A stretch of DNA of 64,000 nt, taken from positions 6,783,781 to 6,847,780 of the forward strand of contig JAJKFL010000042.1 in assembly GCA_021186555.1 (NCBI GenBank). The letters run 5' to 3'. Shown here piece by piece: positions 42,880-54,099 of this stretch. Under the pieces are notes generated by a model. The model worked only from the letters and a program-made list of their open reading frames with translations. It made no database searches and was not told the origin of the DNA. The stretch comes from Reticulitermes speratus. Lineage: Eukaryota > Arthropoda > Insecta > Blattodea > Rhinotermitidae. A program made the translations under genes and the position numbers. Each line of letters opens with the position of its first letter. Position 1 is the stretch's first letter.

Positions 42880-43810
42880 TGAAAAGAGAAATCAATGCCT
42901 GGGTAGAAACCAACAAGGAATCATTGCTGGGACAAATGCAGAATGCAATTGCATATTGAAACCGCTGCTTGTTCATCGACCTGAGAACACAAATGCACTC
43001 AAGTGTTTGCTCAAGGAAACCTTCCAGTAATTTGAATATAGCAATACAAATCTTGGGTTCCTGCACCAACATCTGAAGACGGATTTATGATCACTTCTTT
43101 CCAAACGTCAAAAGATGTCATCGGTTCGATCTTTTATATGGCTGCCGTGCACTATGTTGATGGCAGAGTCCTAAAGAAGCCTCCGTCGGTCTCAATGTCT
43201 GTCAAGGCAAGTACCAGTTTTTCAGGGCGATATATGACGGTATCACGTGGTTCTTTTTATTGATGGGTCCGAAAGGTTATGGAGATCTAATTTCGTTGTT
43301 TAAATAAATGCACGATTAGTGAGACGAAACCAGGAAAGTGGTAATCACTACAAGTTGCGTCACATTTACCGACAGCTGGTGGGAAACGGCCAACACTTGT
43401 ACAAATGCACAGTGCCTGTGACGTAAAAAGTATCCACGAGTAACCGGTTTATCAAATATACCAGTCGCGGAAAAGAGGCTTAATGTTAAGCCCAGTGCAG
43501 TAGAAAATTCTGGGAACAGATTTTTGTTCATGTAAGTCGTAACAAATTTAGTTCTCATGGGATTTGAAAACATGACCAACTCTGAACAAGGCATATACTT
43601 TACAGAGGTAGACACGCCCATATGACATGTCCACATAGGCTTAATCACGGCCCTCTGCGAACTCCTGAATATTTTATCAGTGCCTGTGGGGAAAACAAAT
43701 TCAATACTATCGCTGAAAACGCGCGGCTTCGCAGAAGCCAAAAGTGTGATCCACATTTCATTTGGAATTTAGCGTAAAAAAGCTCCAGCTGAAATATTTC
43801 CAGTATCTCG
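42880..43810. other. No gene supported
   Basis: A 146-codon minus-strand ORF at 43316-43756 is the longest non-repeat frame apart from the LINE and has no motif I recognise. Its composition is not striking. It is treated as unassigned. Confidence 0.4.
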
Positions 43811-43811
43811 A

Positions 43812-44152
43812 TGCCGAGATAGCTCAGTCGGTATAGTGACACGTGCTGGACTTGCAAGGAACCAGAATTCATATCCCGTCAACGGCGGGTTGAGACTGAC
43901 TCTGAGGCACAACAAGCCTCTGATATAACGGTAGGGTCAAATCGACTAGGGCGTGAAACTGACCATTTACTCCCATCTAGTGTAGGTTAAGAATGCGTGA
44001 CGCTACGCCTAATTTCCCCATAGGTCTCTGCGTCGGGCTGATCACTCGTCCGGAGAAGTTCTACCGAGTGTGGTGTGTCTAAATGAGTGTGATCGTGAAG
44101 CTTGGATACTGAAGAGGCCCTGGACCACTAGGGGCTGTTGCGCCATGAAAAA
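43812..44152 (+). mobile_element. Chimeric SINE: A-like head, B-type 3' body
   Basis: 43812-44020 has an A-type tRNA head (GAGATAGCTCAGTCGG) and A-type body words. From 44021 the sequence becomes the family-B body (aggtctctgcgtcgggctg, cgtccggagaag, ggggctgttgcgccat) and ends A-rich. There is no gap between the parts. No TSD was found. Confidence 0.65.
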
Positions 44153-44385
44153 AAATATATCACAGCTCCACAGCACAAATTTGAGATGATTATTACATGA
44201 ATAATAAAGATACTTTCGACTAACAGACGCATGTGAAAGTACAAACTATCCAAAATGTTTTTACAGTTCAGGAATGGAACTCAAACATTCACCCTAAGTG
44301 TTGATTAAATTAGTTCATTCTAAAACAGCCCAGCGGTAGTAACTGTATGTATAATTATTGGGCTGGTGAAGTAACTAATATCAAA

Positions 44386-44427
44386 TTATTCGGATGCATA
44401 AGGTTAGTTATGCATCCGAATAATTGT
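44386..44427. repeat. Short perfect inverted repeat
   Basis: Arms aattattcggatgcataa and its inverse surround ggttag. Purpose unknown. Confidence 0.85.
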
Positions 44428-44801
44428 GCTGCCCTTAGGCGGCATTCCTCCAGCTGTAACAGCCAGGTAACACGTTGCATTTAACGACTTTCTTAATTAC
44501 AGTAGTTACGGGCATTTCCGAAGGATGTAAACCGAAATTAGCTCATCGGACTTTTCGAAAGACAAAGTAAGGTCACGTTCAACGCTTTCGCAACAAAACG
44601 TTGCAGAAATGCGTGATTTAACTATGCGAATAGTGTAGAGTGGGATTTTGCTGCATTTTGTTATTTTGTTGACAGTCCAATAGATTGCGCACAAGTAAGA
44701 GAGGGGGGGGGGGTTATTTTGCCTTCATCAAATCACCTACCGCTTTACTCTATGCCGGTATATAATTCCGGCTTCTTCACACAATCATATCAAGTACGTA
44801 A

Positions 44802-45047
44802 TTTTTTTTTCATTGGCTCGACAGCCCCTGGGGGCCTAGGTCGCCTATTTTTCGAGGCTTCACGATCACACTTTTTAGACACACCACACTCGGTAGGACT
44901 CCTCTGACGAGTAATCAGCCCGTCGCAGAGACCTCTACCTAACAACACACAACAATCACAAGAGACAGACATCCATGCCCTAAGCGGGATTCGAACCCAC
45001 AATCCCAGCAACGAGCGGCCGCAGACCCAAGCCTTAGACCGCTTGGC
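44802..45047 (-). mobile_element. SINE family B, full length, 11-bp TSD
   Basis: Minus-strand copy with B box GGGTTCGAATCCC. Flanks caagtacgtaa at 44791-44801 and 45048-45058 are perfect. Confidence 0.92.
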
Positions 45048-45254
45048 CAAGTACGTAAAAGCACTGCAGAATTTTTGAATGTTGAAGCAGGTGTCAAGTC
45101 ACTTTACGGGGGTTTCAAATTACGACGCGGGGAACATGCTTGTAGACTAGGTCCGTGATAATGCCGGGCTTAAGCAGCGTCACATAATGAAAACCCTGCA
45201 GCAACCACTGTGCCTTAAAGAGTAAAATAAATGGTAACTTTTACCACCTTGCGT

Positions 45255-45455
45255 GATTTCAGGCTTCGCTCTTCTACGATTTTATGTAGTGTAGATTGAT
45301 AGTAGGTTACCGATGTTACGGGACAACCTATCGGTCCATTCTTCAAGGGTCAAGCACTCCAGACAGCCTGACCCTTCAAGATAGGTTGTCCCGAAAAGCC
45401 GATAACGGACTACCAATCTGCGCTGCGTAAAATCCCAGAAATGCGAAGACCTCTT
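45255..45455. mobile_element. Fold-back repeat without intact ribozyme core
   Basis: Arms include gggacaacctat/ataggttgtccc and gggtcaag/cttgaccc (near 45318-45410). The corresponding GAAAC position reads GAAAAG and the CTGANGA box is lost. Confidence 0.5.
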
Positions 45456-45638
45456 GTACCGCCTTCTTCGATATTAGCTCTGCGGTTTGTCCACAGAGTA
45501 TGTTTATGGTTTCCATGTGATTCTTACAATAAAGAACCATTACTTCCCTAAATAAACTGGTCTTTGTATTGGAGACGCGATGTACTATAGAGGCTGGAAA
45601 AGGAACTATTATTTAGCTCAACTACGTACTTGCAAAGG

Positions 45639-45928
45639 GGGCACGCGGTGGCGGAGTTCGTTGTGGCTCTGCGTTACAAGCCGGAAGGTCGCGGGTTCGA
45701 TTCCCGATGGTGTCATTGGAATTTTTCATTGACATAATCCTTTCGGTCGCACTATGGCCCTGGGGTCGACTCAGCCTCTAACAGAATTGAGTAAAGGCGG
45801 CCAGTTCATAGGGCTGACAACCTTGCCACCTTCATGTGCCGATTGTCTAGAAATCTGTGAGCCTCAACCTCCTGGAACCCTAAGGGCCTGTCCAGGCCTG
45901 TAATGGGATTGCTTTGCCTTTACCTTTA
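45639..45928 (+). mobile_element. SINE family C with internal deletion
   Basis: Head CACGCGGTGGCGGAGTTCG and B box GGGTTCGATTCCC. About 25 bp is missing after gagta (45790) compared with other copies. Only a weak tacgta flank was seen. Confidence 0.8.
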
Positions 45929-46032
45929 CGTATATCAGAGTTAAACGGACATCCAGTCCAATAAGCTCTGTGTAATTACAAAGCACTTGTTTCGAAAATA
46001 TACAGACATGTTACTCACTGAAATACTCCTTT

Positions 46033-46299
46033 TTTATGAAGGGCCCTCGCACCACAGCCTTAAGGCTTTTTGTGCAACCCCAATGAAGATGATGAGGATG
46101 AGCAGTTTTTTTTACCAATTTTTACACGTAATGGAGCACCAGTGGAATGAAATCGACAGGGGAAAACCGACAACTCGGAGAAAAACCTATCCCAGTGCCA
46201 CTTTGTCCACCACAAATCTCACATGTACTTGACCTGGGACCGAACCCCGGGCCTCCGTGGTGAGAGGCCGGCGACTAACCGCCTGAGCCATGGCACGGC
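46033..46299 (-). mobile_element. SINE family D with 15-bp TSD
   Basis: Minus-strand copy with head GGCCGTGCCATGGCTCAGG. Perfect repeats ctgaaatactccttt at 46018-46032 and 46300-46314 set the full length of the family at about 267 bp, including an unusual 3' part (46033-46140). Confidence 0.85.
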
Positions 46300-46319
46300 C
46301 TGAAATACTCCTTTCCTTT

Positions 46320-47045
46320 CTTGTTTAATCTGAAATCTTGCCACTGACTGACCTTCATTGAGAGTACTCTTAGGAGCCGGTAATTAGTGCCCCTCTTAAG
46401 GGGCGAGGTCCCTTAGCGGTGCCTCGAGCCATCTCATCGTGTCTTAACTCTACCCTTCTTATGCGTGTTTTTTAACTTCTGCTTCCCGTAATGCAGAATC
46501 TGCCCGCGGAAAGGCGTTGCGTGACGCTACACGAACCAACTCTGCTTTGCTGTAGAACGAACGACCTGCACTTGTGTGGCACATTAACTGTGTTTTATGA
46601 TCTGCAGGGCGGCTTTTATCGCATTCCTTGTATCTGACAGCGCTCACATTTCTACGGATCAATAGACTGGTTGGTATTAATTACGCATAGCATCCTATTC
46701 TGGAGTTACGTTGGTTATAATGTTATTAAACATCGCTGTTTCAGCTGAAGTAACTGGTTGTTAAATATTTGGTATTCTGAGTTGATAAATCAGTTTTGCC
46801 TGAGGATGGGGACGGAGCTAGTCCCCGTAACGTTGTATTCAAACGAATTGACGCGGCTGTGCGCCCGAGAAGACTATATTGAATTGATAAATGATGTTAA
46901 GGTTTTTGGAAAAGATGTGCCTAGAACAGTGTTTTCCGAAACAGGAATTCGCGGACCCATAGGGTTCAAAAGAACATCGCTGGAGTTCCGCGAGAAATCG
47001 CGGAATAATAATAATCGTCATAATGAGCTGTGAAGTGTTAGACGC
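46320..47045. other. No gene; possible hAT fragment
   Basis: Around 46926-47010 cagtgttttccgaaacagg ... gaattcgcgg and ttccgcgagaaatcgcgg look like a worn hAT end. A 67-codon minus ORF at 46459 is unrecognised. Confidence 0.4.
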
Positions 47046-47049
47046 AGTG

Positions 47050-47255
47050 CCTCTTCTTTATCCCTCAAGGTGAAGCTGGTCCTTCCATCTTTTCCTCGGT
47101 CGTCCTATGCTTCTCTTTCCCTTTGGCATATATTTTAGTGCCTGTTTGTGTATCCTGTCTGTGTCCATTCTCTCTACGTGTTGTAGCCACTCTCGGTGTT
47201 GTTTTATTTCCAAAACACTCGCAGAATAAATAAATATATATTTTGAAACACCACA
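47050..47255 (-). mobile_element. LINE family C, C-terminal fragment
   Basis: Minus-strand translation WLQHVERMDTDRIHKQALKY then GRPRKRWKDQ is the usual tail of a non-LTR retrotransposon protein, distinct from families A and B. Only about 60 residues remain. Confidence 0.65.
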
Positions 47256-47601
47256 AAAAATTACAAATATACCTCGCATGTCGCGAGAATTTTTCTCTGG
47301 CCGTTGGCTCTACTGGAGTCATCTCCCTGCGCTGCCAGCTGCCTCTTTATTCTATTTTCGTTTTCATAGGCTGGGATCCCTCGTCATATGAAAAATTATT
47401 GTACGGATTTCTACACGGAAAAACAGTTTAGGCAACGCTGGCCTAGAAACAATGAAGAAAACCACGAAAACTTTGATCAACAGGGTTTCGAATTGGGTAC
47501 CTCTCAAAGCGATTCCTGTGATATCGCTGCACTAACCTTTTCGATTAGAGACAGTTGTGGTCCACACTCAATTTAAATGTAACTTATATAAGCCAGTATA
47601 T

Positions 47602-47720
47602 ACAGTGTCCCTTTTATCTTGTCCCCGAGCTTGGCAAAGTTATGACACAGAAAGCCTGCGTCCTCCTGGACATCCCCTAACAGCCGCCGTGGCCAGGCAC
47701 GGCGGCTGTTAGGGACACTG
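47602..47720. mobile_element. Mariner-type MITE with GC-rich palindrome
   Basis: CAGTGTCCC ... GGGACACTG bounded by TA. The right half contains the strong hairpin ctaacagccgccgtg/cacggcggctgttag at 47678-47715. No coding. Confidence 0.65.
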
Positions 47721-47829
47721 TATTTACACACAGAATTATACGTACACGTTCGCCTGTAGATCTGCGCACTAGTAGCTAGGCCTGTAGCAGCAACGATAAA
47801 TACTTCTTCCTGTACATTAATCAAATCTG

Positions 47830-48076
47830 CTCCCGAGCCTAGGACGTGGCTTCAGTTTCTACGTGACACTAAACACACTGTTTTGCTCTTACAGCCATTC
47901 AGCACTTGATGCTGTTTAAACAAACTACGTTTATTCCAATAACCATATGAAATGTACAGTACTGTAGGCATAAGTGCAAAGTGTTTAATGTTAAAACAGT
48001 CTGTACAACACTAATTACCACTTTGCTTTAACAGGTTGAAACAACGTTTTGATTTGGAATTAGAACCATTAAAGAG
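47830..48076. other. No gene recognised
   Basis: Unassigned sequence before the ribozyme element. Confidence 0.5.
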
Positions 48077-48089
48077 GAAGCCATTTATA

Positions 48090-48249
48090 TTTAAAGTCCG
48101 ACAAATGTACAATTTAATCACATTAATTGTGTAATTTCACTGTCCTACATGTTTCGAACCCTTAATTTTGGGTTCATCTTCAGGGACTCATCTCAAATCA
48201 CACACTATTTACACCAACTGGTACAATTGTACGGAATGAATACTATTAA
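48090..48249 (-). mobile_element. Compact hammerhead retroelement, 13-bp TSD
   Basis: Only 160 bp long with one ribozyme motif, bounded by gaagccatttata at 48077-48089 and 48250-48262. It lacks the inverted second arm, so it looks like a minimal monomer of the family. Confidence 0.7.
48139..48190 (-). ncRNA. Hammerhead-like motif, well paired
   Basis: Minus strand: GTCC, CTGAAGA (48177-48183), extra T, stem II GAACCC/GGGTTC, GAAAC, ATGTA, GGAC. Stem I is GTCC/GGAC, a third version. Stem III ACATGT is palindromic with no room for a hairpin loop, so it could pair only between two molecules. Confidence 0.65.
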
Positions 48250-48269
48250 GAAGCCATTTATACTAACGT

Positions 48270-48880
48270 TTTAGGTAATCAATGTGTAAAAACATATACT
48301 TTGCATTCATTTCAAGAGAAGATATTACATCAGATTCTACTGTAAGCTTTTTCCAGTCCCTGAGATCGTAATTCGTAACTGTCCTCACATAAAATAAAAG
48401 AGACAACGCAAACATAAGAAATAATAAAAGCTAATCACGTGTCTTATACTATCATTCGAAATGACATGACACAAATACGGAACCGGAAATGAAGGAACCA
48501 TGAGAAGAATACAGTGAAATGACATCTCCGGTGCAGAACTATTGGGGCACAAACACGTAAGACTGATTATCTTTTCCACGTATCCGACTATTACCACTCC
48601 GCATCTTCCGAGAGTCTGGTTGCTATAGAAGCAACAAGTTTTTAGCTTCTGCTGCTACCGGCTGTACCACGCACACTGCCTAATCACATTGTTATACTTT
48701 ACACAATCCAGGCAAAAAAAATAAAATAAAAAATCAGTACTGCATTTTGATTTTGTTTTCTACTTCATTGAAATACATTTTTAATAATTTTTTTCAAAAT
48801 GGGACACACGTCATCCTGTGGGCCTAACGTGTCACTAATCCGTATGGTAGGCAATTTCTTCATCACGGATTCGCAACGAA
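48270..48880. other. No gene recognised
   Basis: Short unrecognised ORFs only. Confidence 0.5.
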
Positions 48881-48885
48881 TTATA

Positions 48886-48963
48886 CAGGGCATACACAAA
48901 CGAATGGTGCGGTTTCAATAGTGATTCCTATTGAAACCGCACCATTCTTTTGTGTATGCCCTG
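48886..48963. mobile_element. Palindromic 78-bp mariner MITE, copy 2
   Basis: CAGGGCATACACAAACGAAT and its inverse, with TA at 48884-48885 and 48964-48965. Near-identical to copies 1 and 3. Confidence 0.92.
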
Positions 48964-49129
48964 TATTATAGTTCTCACCCTTTACGTAATTCGAATTTCA
49001 CTTATTCAAAATTCGACCCACTATCCACAATATATAAAAATATATAATTCTGTAGTACATTTTGCCTGTGAACCTCAGTGTTTGTAGTAATATAGACAAC
49101 AAAGTACTTAAATTCATAGATCACAGATA

Positions 49130-49285
49130 TATTTATTGTTCTATTTTCCTACATGTTTCGGCCTTCTTGGCCACCTTCACGAATACTTTCCTGTAGTATT
49201 ACAATAGCATTCTTGAAAATAGCTCAGAAGGCCGAAACATGTAGCAGAGTTTGAACAATAAACGTACTTGTGAGCCACGAAATTG
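49130..49285. mobile_element. Fold-back with degraded hammerhead motifs
   Basis: Arms tttattgttc/gaacaataaa. The minus-strand core at about 49150-49185 reads TGAAGG (A9 changed), GGCC/GGCC, GAAAC, ATGTA, GG. The plus-strand core has lost CTGANGA. Bounds by TSD were not found. Confidence 0.55.
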
Positions 49286-49499
49286 TATGTCTTGTTGGTT
49301 ACATTATCAGATAAATAAATACATAATTTTATTCAGTTGTATGGCACAAGTTTGTGTAGACTCTTAACCTCGTTACCGTCGGCTGATACACTAAACGAGT
49401 GTAATTTTATTGAAACCTTAAAAATAACTGTGTGTACAGTAAACCACAATGTGAATAGTGTAAATTAGTTTATGGAAAAGTACACGTAAATCGAATTTA

Positions 49500-49700
49500 C
49501 GTAAATCACGGTTACATATTCCGGGGGGGGGGGGGGGGGGGAGGGGTGTCCTCTATACCTCCACCACCCCCCGTCTCACAGTTTTTTTTCTAAAAAAAAA
49601 AATTGGCTGCTTTTCAAATATGTTTATTAGTTTAATATTTTTGAAAAATTACGTAAATCTGAAATTGCGTAAGTATAGGTATGTCTGTATAAACATTTAA
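49500..49700. other. G-run and possible pogo-like terminus
   Basis: A long poly-G tract lies at 49524-49541 with C-rich sequence after it. The end near 49660-49690 (attgcgtaagtataggtatg) vaguely resembles a pogo-like element end. Low certainty. Confidence 0.3.
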
Positions 49701-50235
49701 GGCATAGGGACGGCACGCAATTGTTGGTCCTGTTGGAGTGCGTACAAAAACTCCAGAACCTAAATAATTGGCGTATCAATACGGGAACACAGACTGAGGA
49801 GATTTGGAACAAAGTGGTGACGATAATATTGTACCTAAAAGTAGGACGGGAGTCAGTGCCGTTGATAAGACTCCCGTAGACTCCACGGCGCGGGAGGACC
49901 TGCGGGTGAGGGTGGCCCCAGAACATACAGAAAACTAAAATTTTATGTATGTTCCTTGGGACTGAATGCTGTCTGTCTGATAGAAGGAAGTGTATGAAGA
50001 TATAAGGAAGCTACTTAGCTAATAATTGTAAGGGGCCCAGGAATTATTTAATCGCGGGTGTGGGTTGGCACCAGTTATCTACGCGACTGACAAAAATACA
50101 GAAAAATACGCAATTAACGGTTTTATAATAGTTTCAGTTCCATGCCAGGTGCTTACACAAAATTGTAATGTGAACGCAATTTGTACAAAATCCTAATGTC
50201 ACTTGCATTTCCTTCGGATTTCCCTAGTGCCCGCC
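49700..50235. other. No gene recognised
   Basis: Unassigned. Confidence 0.5.
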
Positions 50236-50237
50236 AA

Positions 50238-51060
50238 CTAACTAACTAACTAACTAACTCCATGGAACAGAGTCCTTTTTAAGAAGCTAACAGTTCCTCA
50301 GCAAAGTCAAGAAATTCCCCGCGTTTTATGGAACCCGAAGGTTCATTACCGCATTCACAAGCGCCCGCCACCTGTCCCTATCCTGAGCCATATCAATCCA
50401 GTCCACGCCCTCCCATCCCACTTCTTCAAGATCCATTTTAATATTATCCTTCCATCTACGCCTGGGTCTTCCAAGTGGTCTCCTTCCCTCAGGTCTCCCT
50501 GAAAATCCTGTATGCTCCTCTCCCCACATTCATACGTGCTACATGCCCCGCCTATCTCATTCTTCTTGATTTCATCACCCAAATAATATTTGGTGATCAG
50601 TACAGATCATTAAGTTCCTCGTTATGTAGTCTTCTCCACTCCCCTGTTACCTCGTCCCTCTTAGGCCCAAATATCCTCCTCAGCACCCTATTCTCGAACA
50701 CCCTCAGCCTATGTTCCTCCCACAGTGTGAGAGACCAAGTTTCACACCCACACAAAACAACAGGCAAAATTATAGTTCTGTATAACTTAATCTTTGTATT
50801 TTTGGATAGCAAACTGCAAGACACAAGATCCTGCACCGAATGATAACAAGCATTCCCCGACTTCAATCTGCTTTTAATTTCTTCCTGCATGGAATTTCGA
50901 TCCGTTAGGGTTGTTCCCAAATATTTGAACTGTTCCACCCTTTCAAAGGATTTATTATCTATCTTTATGTCGTGATTTTGTCCTGCTGTGTACCCCAAAC
51001 ACAATGCAATACTTAAAGCCAAAGACATTCGACAGCATGTTTGAAACCTCCTTGTGCGGC
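50238..51060 (-). mobile_element. LINE family A, longest copy (ORF2 C-terminal third)
   Basis: On the minus strand the 162-codon frame at 50597-51085 carries FERVEQFKYLGTTLTD, EEIKSRLKSGN, KLYRTIILPVVLCGCETW and [20 protein letters not shown], the region after the RT catalytic core in non-LTR elements. After a frame shift it continues to [34 protein letters not shown] and MNLRVP-stop, then a 3' UTR and a (GTTA)n tail at 50238-50258. RT motifs A-C and the endonuclease are absent. It is the reference for the other LINE-A scraps. Confidence 0.88.
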
Positions 51061-51176
51061 ACGGTATATATATATATATATTCACAGTTACTAGTTCATG
51101 AGCATTGGCGAAACCCCCGGGAATGGAATTCTAGCATAGTAAAATAAAATTTAAAACAAATTATTTAAAAAAGAGG

Positions 51177-51435
51177 GGATAGGCGGTGGCGCAGTTGGTC
51201 GAGGCACTGCGCCAGAAACTCGCGGGTTCGATTCCCGATTGGGTTATTGGGATTTTTCTTTGACTTAATTCTTCTGGCCGCACTATGGCCCTCGGGTCGA
51301 CTCAGCCTCTAACAGAAATGAGTACCAGGAATACCGGTGCGTAGGGCTGACTGTCTCGAAATTCTGGGAGCCTCAACCTCCTGGAACCCTCAGGGCCTGT
51401 CCAGGCCTATAAATAGACTAGCTTTAGCTTTGGAA
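51177..51435 (+). mobile_element. SINE family C with internal deletions
   Basis: Head AGGCGGTGGCGCAGTTGG and B box GGGTTCGATTCCC. The middle of the body around 51330-51350 is deleted, and the 3' end is altered (tagctttagcttt). Bounds approximate. Confidence 0.8.
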
Positions 51436-51720
51436 AAGAATACGAAGACGTATCAACCGAAGGCACTAAAGTTTGTATAGGACTCTGCAAGTTAAATAGT
51501 TATACCTTATTTGTCTACATCAATAGCCTTGTTTTGATTCCAGCGGGTTTTAAAGGGCTAAAATTTGCGTAACATATTTATTTTTAAATGTTTTGACTGC
51601 ATTTAAGAAGCGATATTAAAAAACCCGTCTCCAGAAAAAAAAACATTGAAATTCGACTGTCAGAATCTTCTACACATGTCCTTGATTGTGTTCTACGCAC
51701 TGGCTGTTTCAAGGCAATAA

Positions 51721-51951
51721 CTAACTAACTAACTAACTAACCAACTCCATGTAGCACAGTCCTTCTTGAGAAGCTAACAGGTCGTCAGCTAGTCAAGAAA
51801 TTCCCCGCGTTTTATGGAACCCGAAGGTTCATTACCGCACTCACAAGAGCCCGCCACCTGTCCCTATCCTGAGCCAGATCAATCCAGTCCATGCCCCCCC
51901 CATCCCACTTCTTGAAGATCCATTTTAATATTATCCTCCCATCTACGCCTG
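51721..51951 (-). mobile_element. LINE family A, 231-bp copy with 16-bp TSD
   Basis: 5'-truncated copy containing the last ~60 codons, 3' UTR and (GTTA)n tail. Perfect repeats tgtttcaaggcaataa at 51705-51720 and 51952-51967 prove the boundaries. Confidence 0.92.
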
Positions 51952-52025
51952 TGTTTCAAGGCAATAAGACAACCATAATAAAGTCGATACTTCAGGGCTT
52001 CAACAAAATCTGTTTTAACAAACAT

Positions 52026-52205
52026 TTGGCCGTGCGATGTCTCAGTCGGTTAGTCGCCAGCCTCTCACCGCGACGGAAGGGGTTTAATCCCAGGGTATTT
52101 CTTATGGTATTTGTGGTGGACAAAGTGGCATTGGGACAGGTTTTTCTCAGAGTACTTCGGCACACCCTGTCAGTATCATTCCACCAATACTCCATAATCT
52201 TATGT
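52026..52205 (+). mobile_element. SINE family D, diverged
   Basis: GGCCGTGCGATGTCTCAGTCGG head, then tatttgtggtggacaaagtg and tgggacaggttttt. No TSD found. Confidence 0.65.
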
Positions 52206-52257
52206 TAAGATCTGTACCACTCTCAAACGTAAAGGTCTAATGCTGCTATTTTGACAG

Positions 52258-52625
52258 TCTCTACGGGCTGCAAAATCCCGGTTTTCGATTCCCGGGAGGA
52301 GGAAAAACTTTTTCTTCCTTAAAATGTCCAGAAGGGCTCTCAGGCCCACACAGCCTTCTATTCAATGGCTCTTTTCACGTGCCGGTGCGTGGAGACATAT
52401 GGGGCGGTGGAATTGTACCATGGTACTACAGGGGGTGGGTGGTTAACTTCATGCGCCGGCTGATTTGCCCCGGAGAAGAAAACACCAGAAACGGTTTGAA
52501 TAGAAGGCTGATTGAGAGCCAGAACCGGTCTGAACGATTTGCAGAAAACTCTTTCATCCGTCACCGGGAATCGAACCACGATCCCTGTGTCGTTCAGATT
52601 GTAGCCTAGTCACTATATCGACTCT
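52258..52625. mobile_element. Two diverged A-like SINEs in inverted orientation
   Basis: The plus-strand part (52258-52400) has ggttttcgattcccggg and ccacacagccttctattcaa. The minus-strand part (52410-52625) has GGTTCGATTCCCGG and the same body words inverted. They may form one long stem-loop. Confidence 0.55.
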
Positions 52626-52639
52626 TGCTGCAGACTGTG

Positions 52640-53065
52640 GTGTCGTTGTTTACGGTTACAAACCACACAGTTGCGCCCCACAGGTTGGTGTCAGTGTTGG
52701 ATTTTGTGTGGAGGATTAGGCAACGCGGGAGCCGTGGGTGTGGGACTTGTGGGAGGGGTCGCGCTGGAGGGAGGAATGCCGAAGTTGGCCTCAAGGTCCA
52801 GCAGACTGATGGCAGTCAGACCGTTGAACGTCTTCGCTGCCGCCAACCAGGGGCGTCAGATGTGCATGGAATGCTAGCGGCCTCTAAAAACTGGGGTTTC
52901 TACACACAGATTACAAGCAGGTAGTTGCTGGTAAGGCAGCCTGTAAGGCGATGTGCTGGTAATTCTAATGAGGCACGGATAACGTACCCTTCCACGATAC
53001 TGACAAACTGAACGTCCGAGGAACTTGGATTCAGTGAAGAATAACGGACTGCTAAGTGTGAAATT
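52640..53065. other. No gene recognised; moderately GC-rich
   Basis: GC-rich patch at 52720-52860 with glycine-rich ORFs that show no motif. Confidence 0.4.
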
Positions 53066-53067
53066 TG

Positions 53068-53612
53068 CACGCACGCGGTGGCGCAGTTGGTTGAGGCACT
53101 GCGCTACAAACCGGAACGTCGCGGGTTCGATTCCCGATGGTGTCACTGGAATTTTTCACTGATATAATCGTTTCGGTCGCACTATGGCCCTGAGGTCGAC
53201 TCAGCCTCTAACAGAAATGAGTACCAGGAATCTTTCCTGGGGGGTAAAGGCGGCCGGTGCGTAGGGCTGACAACCTTACCACCTTCATGTGCCGATTGTC
53301 TAAAAACCTGGGAACCTCGACCTCCTGGAGACCTAAGGGCCTGTCAAGGCCTGTATGGGACTGCTTTACCTTTTCGTCCAGACCGGCCCTGGGGCCCACC
53401 CAGCCTCCTATACAATGGGTACCGGGTCTCTTTCCCGGGAGTAAAGCGGCCGGGGCCGAGTGATCAGCCCGACGCAGAGACCTCTACCTCACAACATACA
53501 ACACTCACAAGAGACAGACATCCATGCCCTAGGCGAGATTCGAACCCACAATCCCAGTAAACGAGCGGCCGCAGACCCACGCCTTAGACCGCGCGGCCAC
53601 TGGGATCGGCAG
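53068..53612. mobile_element. Three-part SINE composite: C(+), A fragment(+), B 5' half(-)
   Basis: 53068-53375 is a nearly full family-C SINE on the plus strand. It joins directly to the middle of a family-A SINE (53377-53455, gtccagaccggccctgg to GGTAAAGCGGCCGGG). That in turn joins the 5' half of a family-B SINE on the minus strand (53457-53612, ending GCCACTGGGATCGG). No target duplication was seen around the whole or the parts. Confidence 0.75.
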
Positions 53613-53944
53613 TTCTCTTATATGGTCGGCGAAAATTCGTAACTCCGAATCCTCGCGAAGTTGCTTGTTACTGACGTAACAGGGTGCGTTAATAGCAATG
53701 CTGTTACTCTTGGATTATAGCACTTAGAGCTTCCGGAAGTGCCTGCAGAGAGCAGACCTGCAGATATAGCGCGCACAGTATATCGTAGAACGGATGAGTT
53801 GATTACAGAATGGAACACTGTTTGTTGTGGACAGTCCATTTCACCTGCTTAACAGGCACATTTGGCAGGAGGAATTATGAAAAACATGCTTGATTCCACG
53901 CTCTTAAAATTTAAAGACCAAATGTAACTTGAATTATATTTAAA

Positions 53945-54090
53945 GTCTCAGTTCGTACCGCGCAGTAAACACTCTACTTCTCGGTTGTAAAAACCATTCA
54001 GTTATGCAGAGGAAAATTACAGCTGTTTGTTGTGAGAACCATACAAAACACATACATGCACTCTGTGGGCAGAACGTAAAATTTTTGAAC
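53945..54090 (-). repeat. Dispersed copy of the 110-bp unit
   Basis: Minus-strand match to the tandem unit at 62.06-62.51 kb, recognisable by cagttcgtaccgcgcagtaa, ctcggttgtaaaaacca and gtttgttgtgagaacc on the plus strand. Confidence 0.65.
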
Positions 54091-54099
54091 GTTAAACGT

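Noticed and set aside
43316..43756. 146-codon minus-strand ORF
   Set aside because: No recognisable motif, no splice or promoter context; length possible by chance in a 64-kb window. Could be rescued by transcript data.
46926..47010. Complete hAT element
   Set aside because: Only one possible end (cagtgttttcc) can be seen; no matching terminus or duplication.
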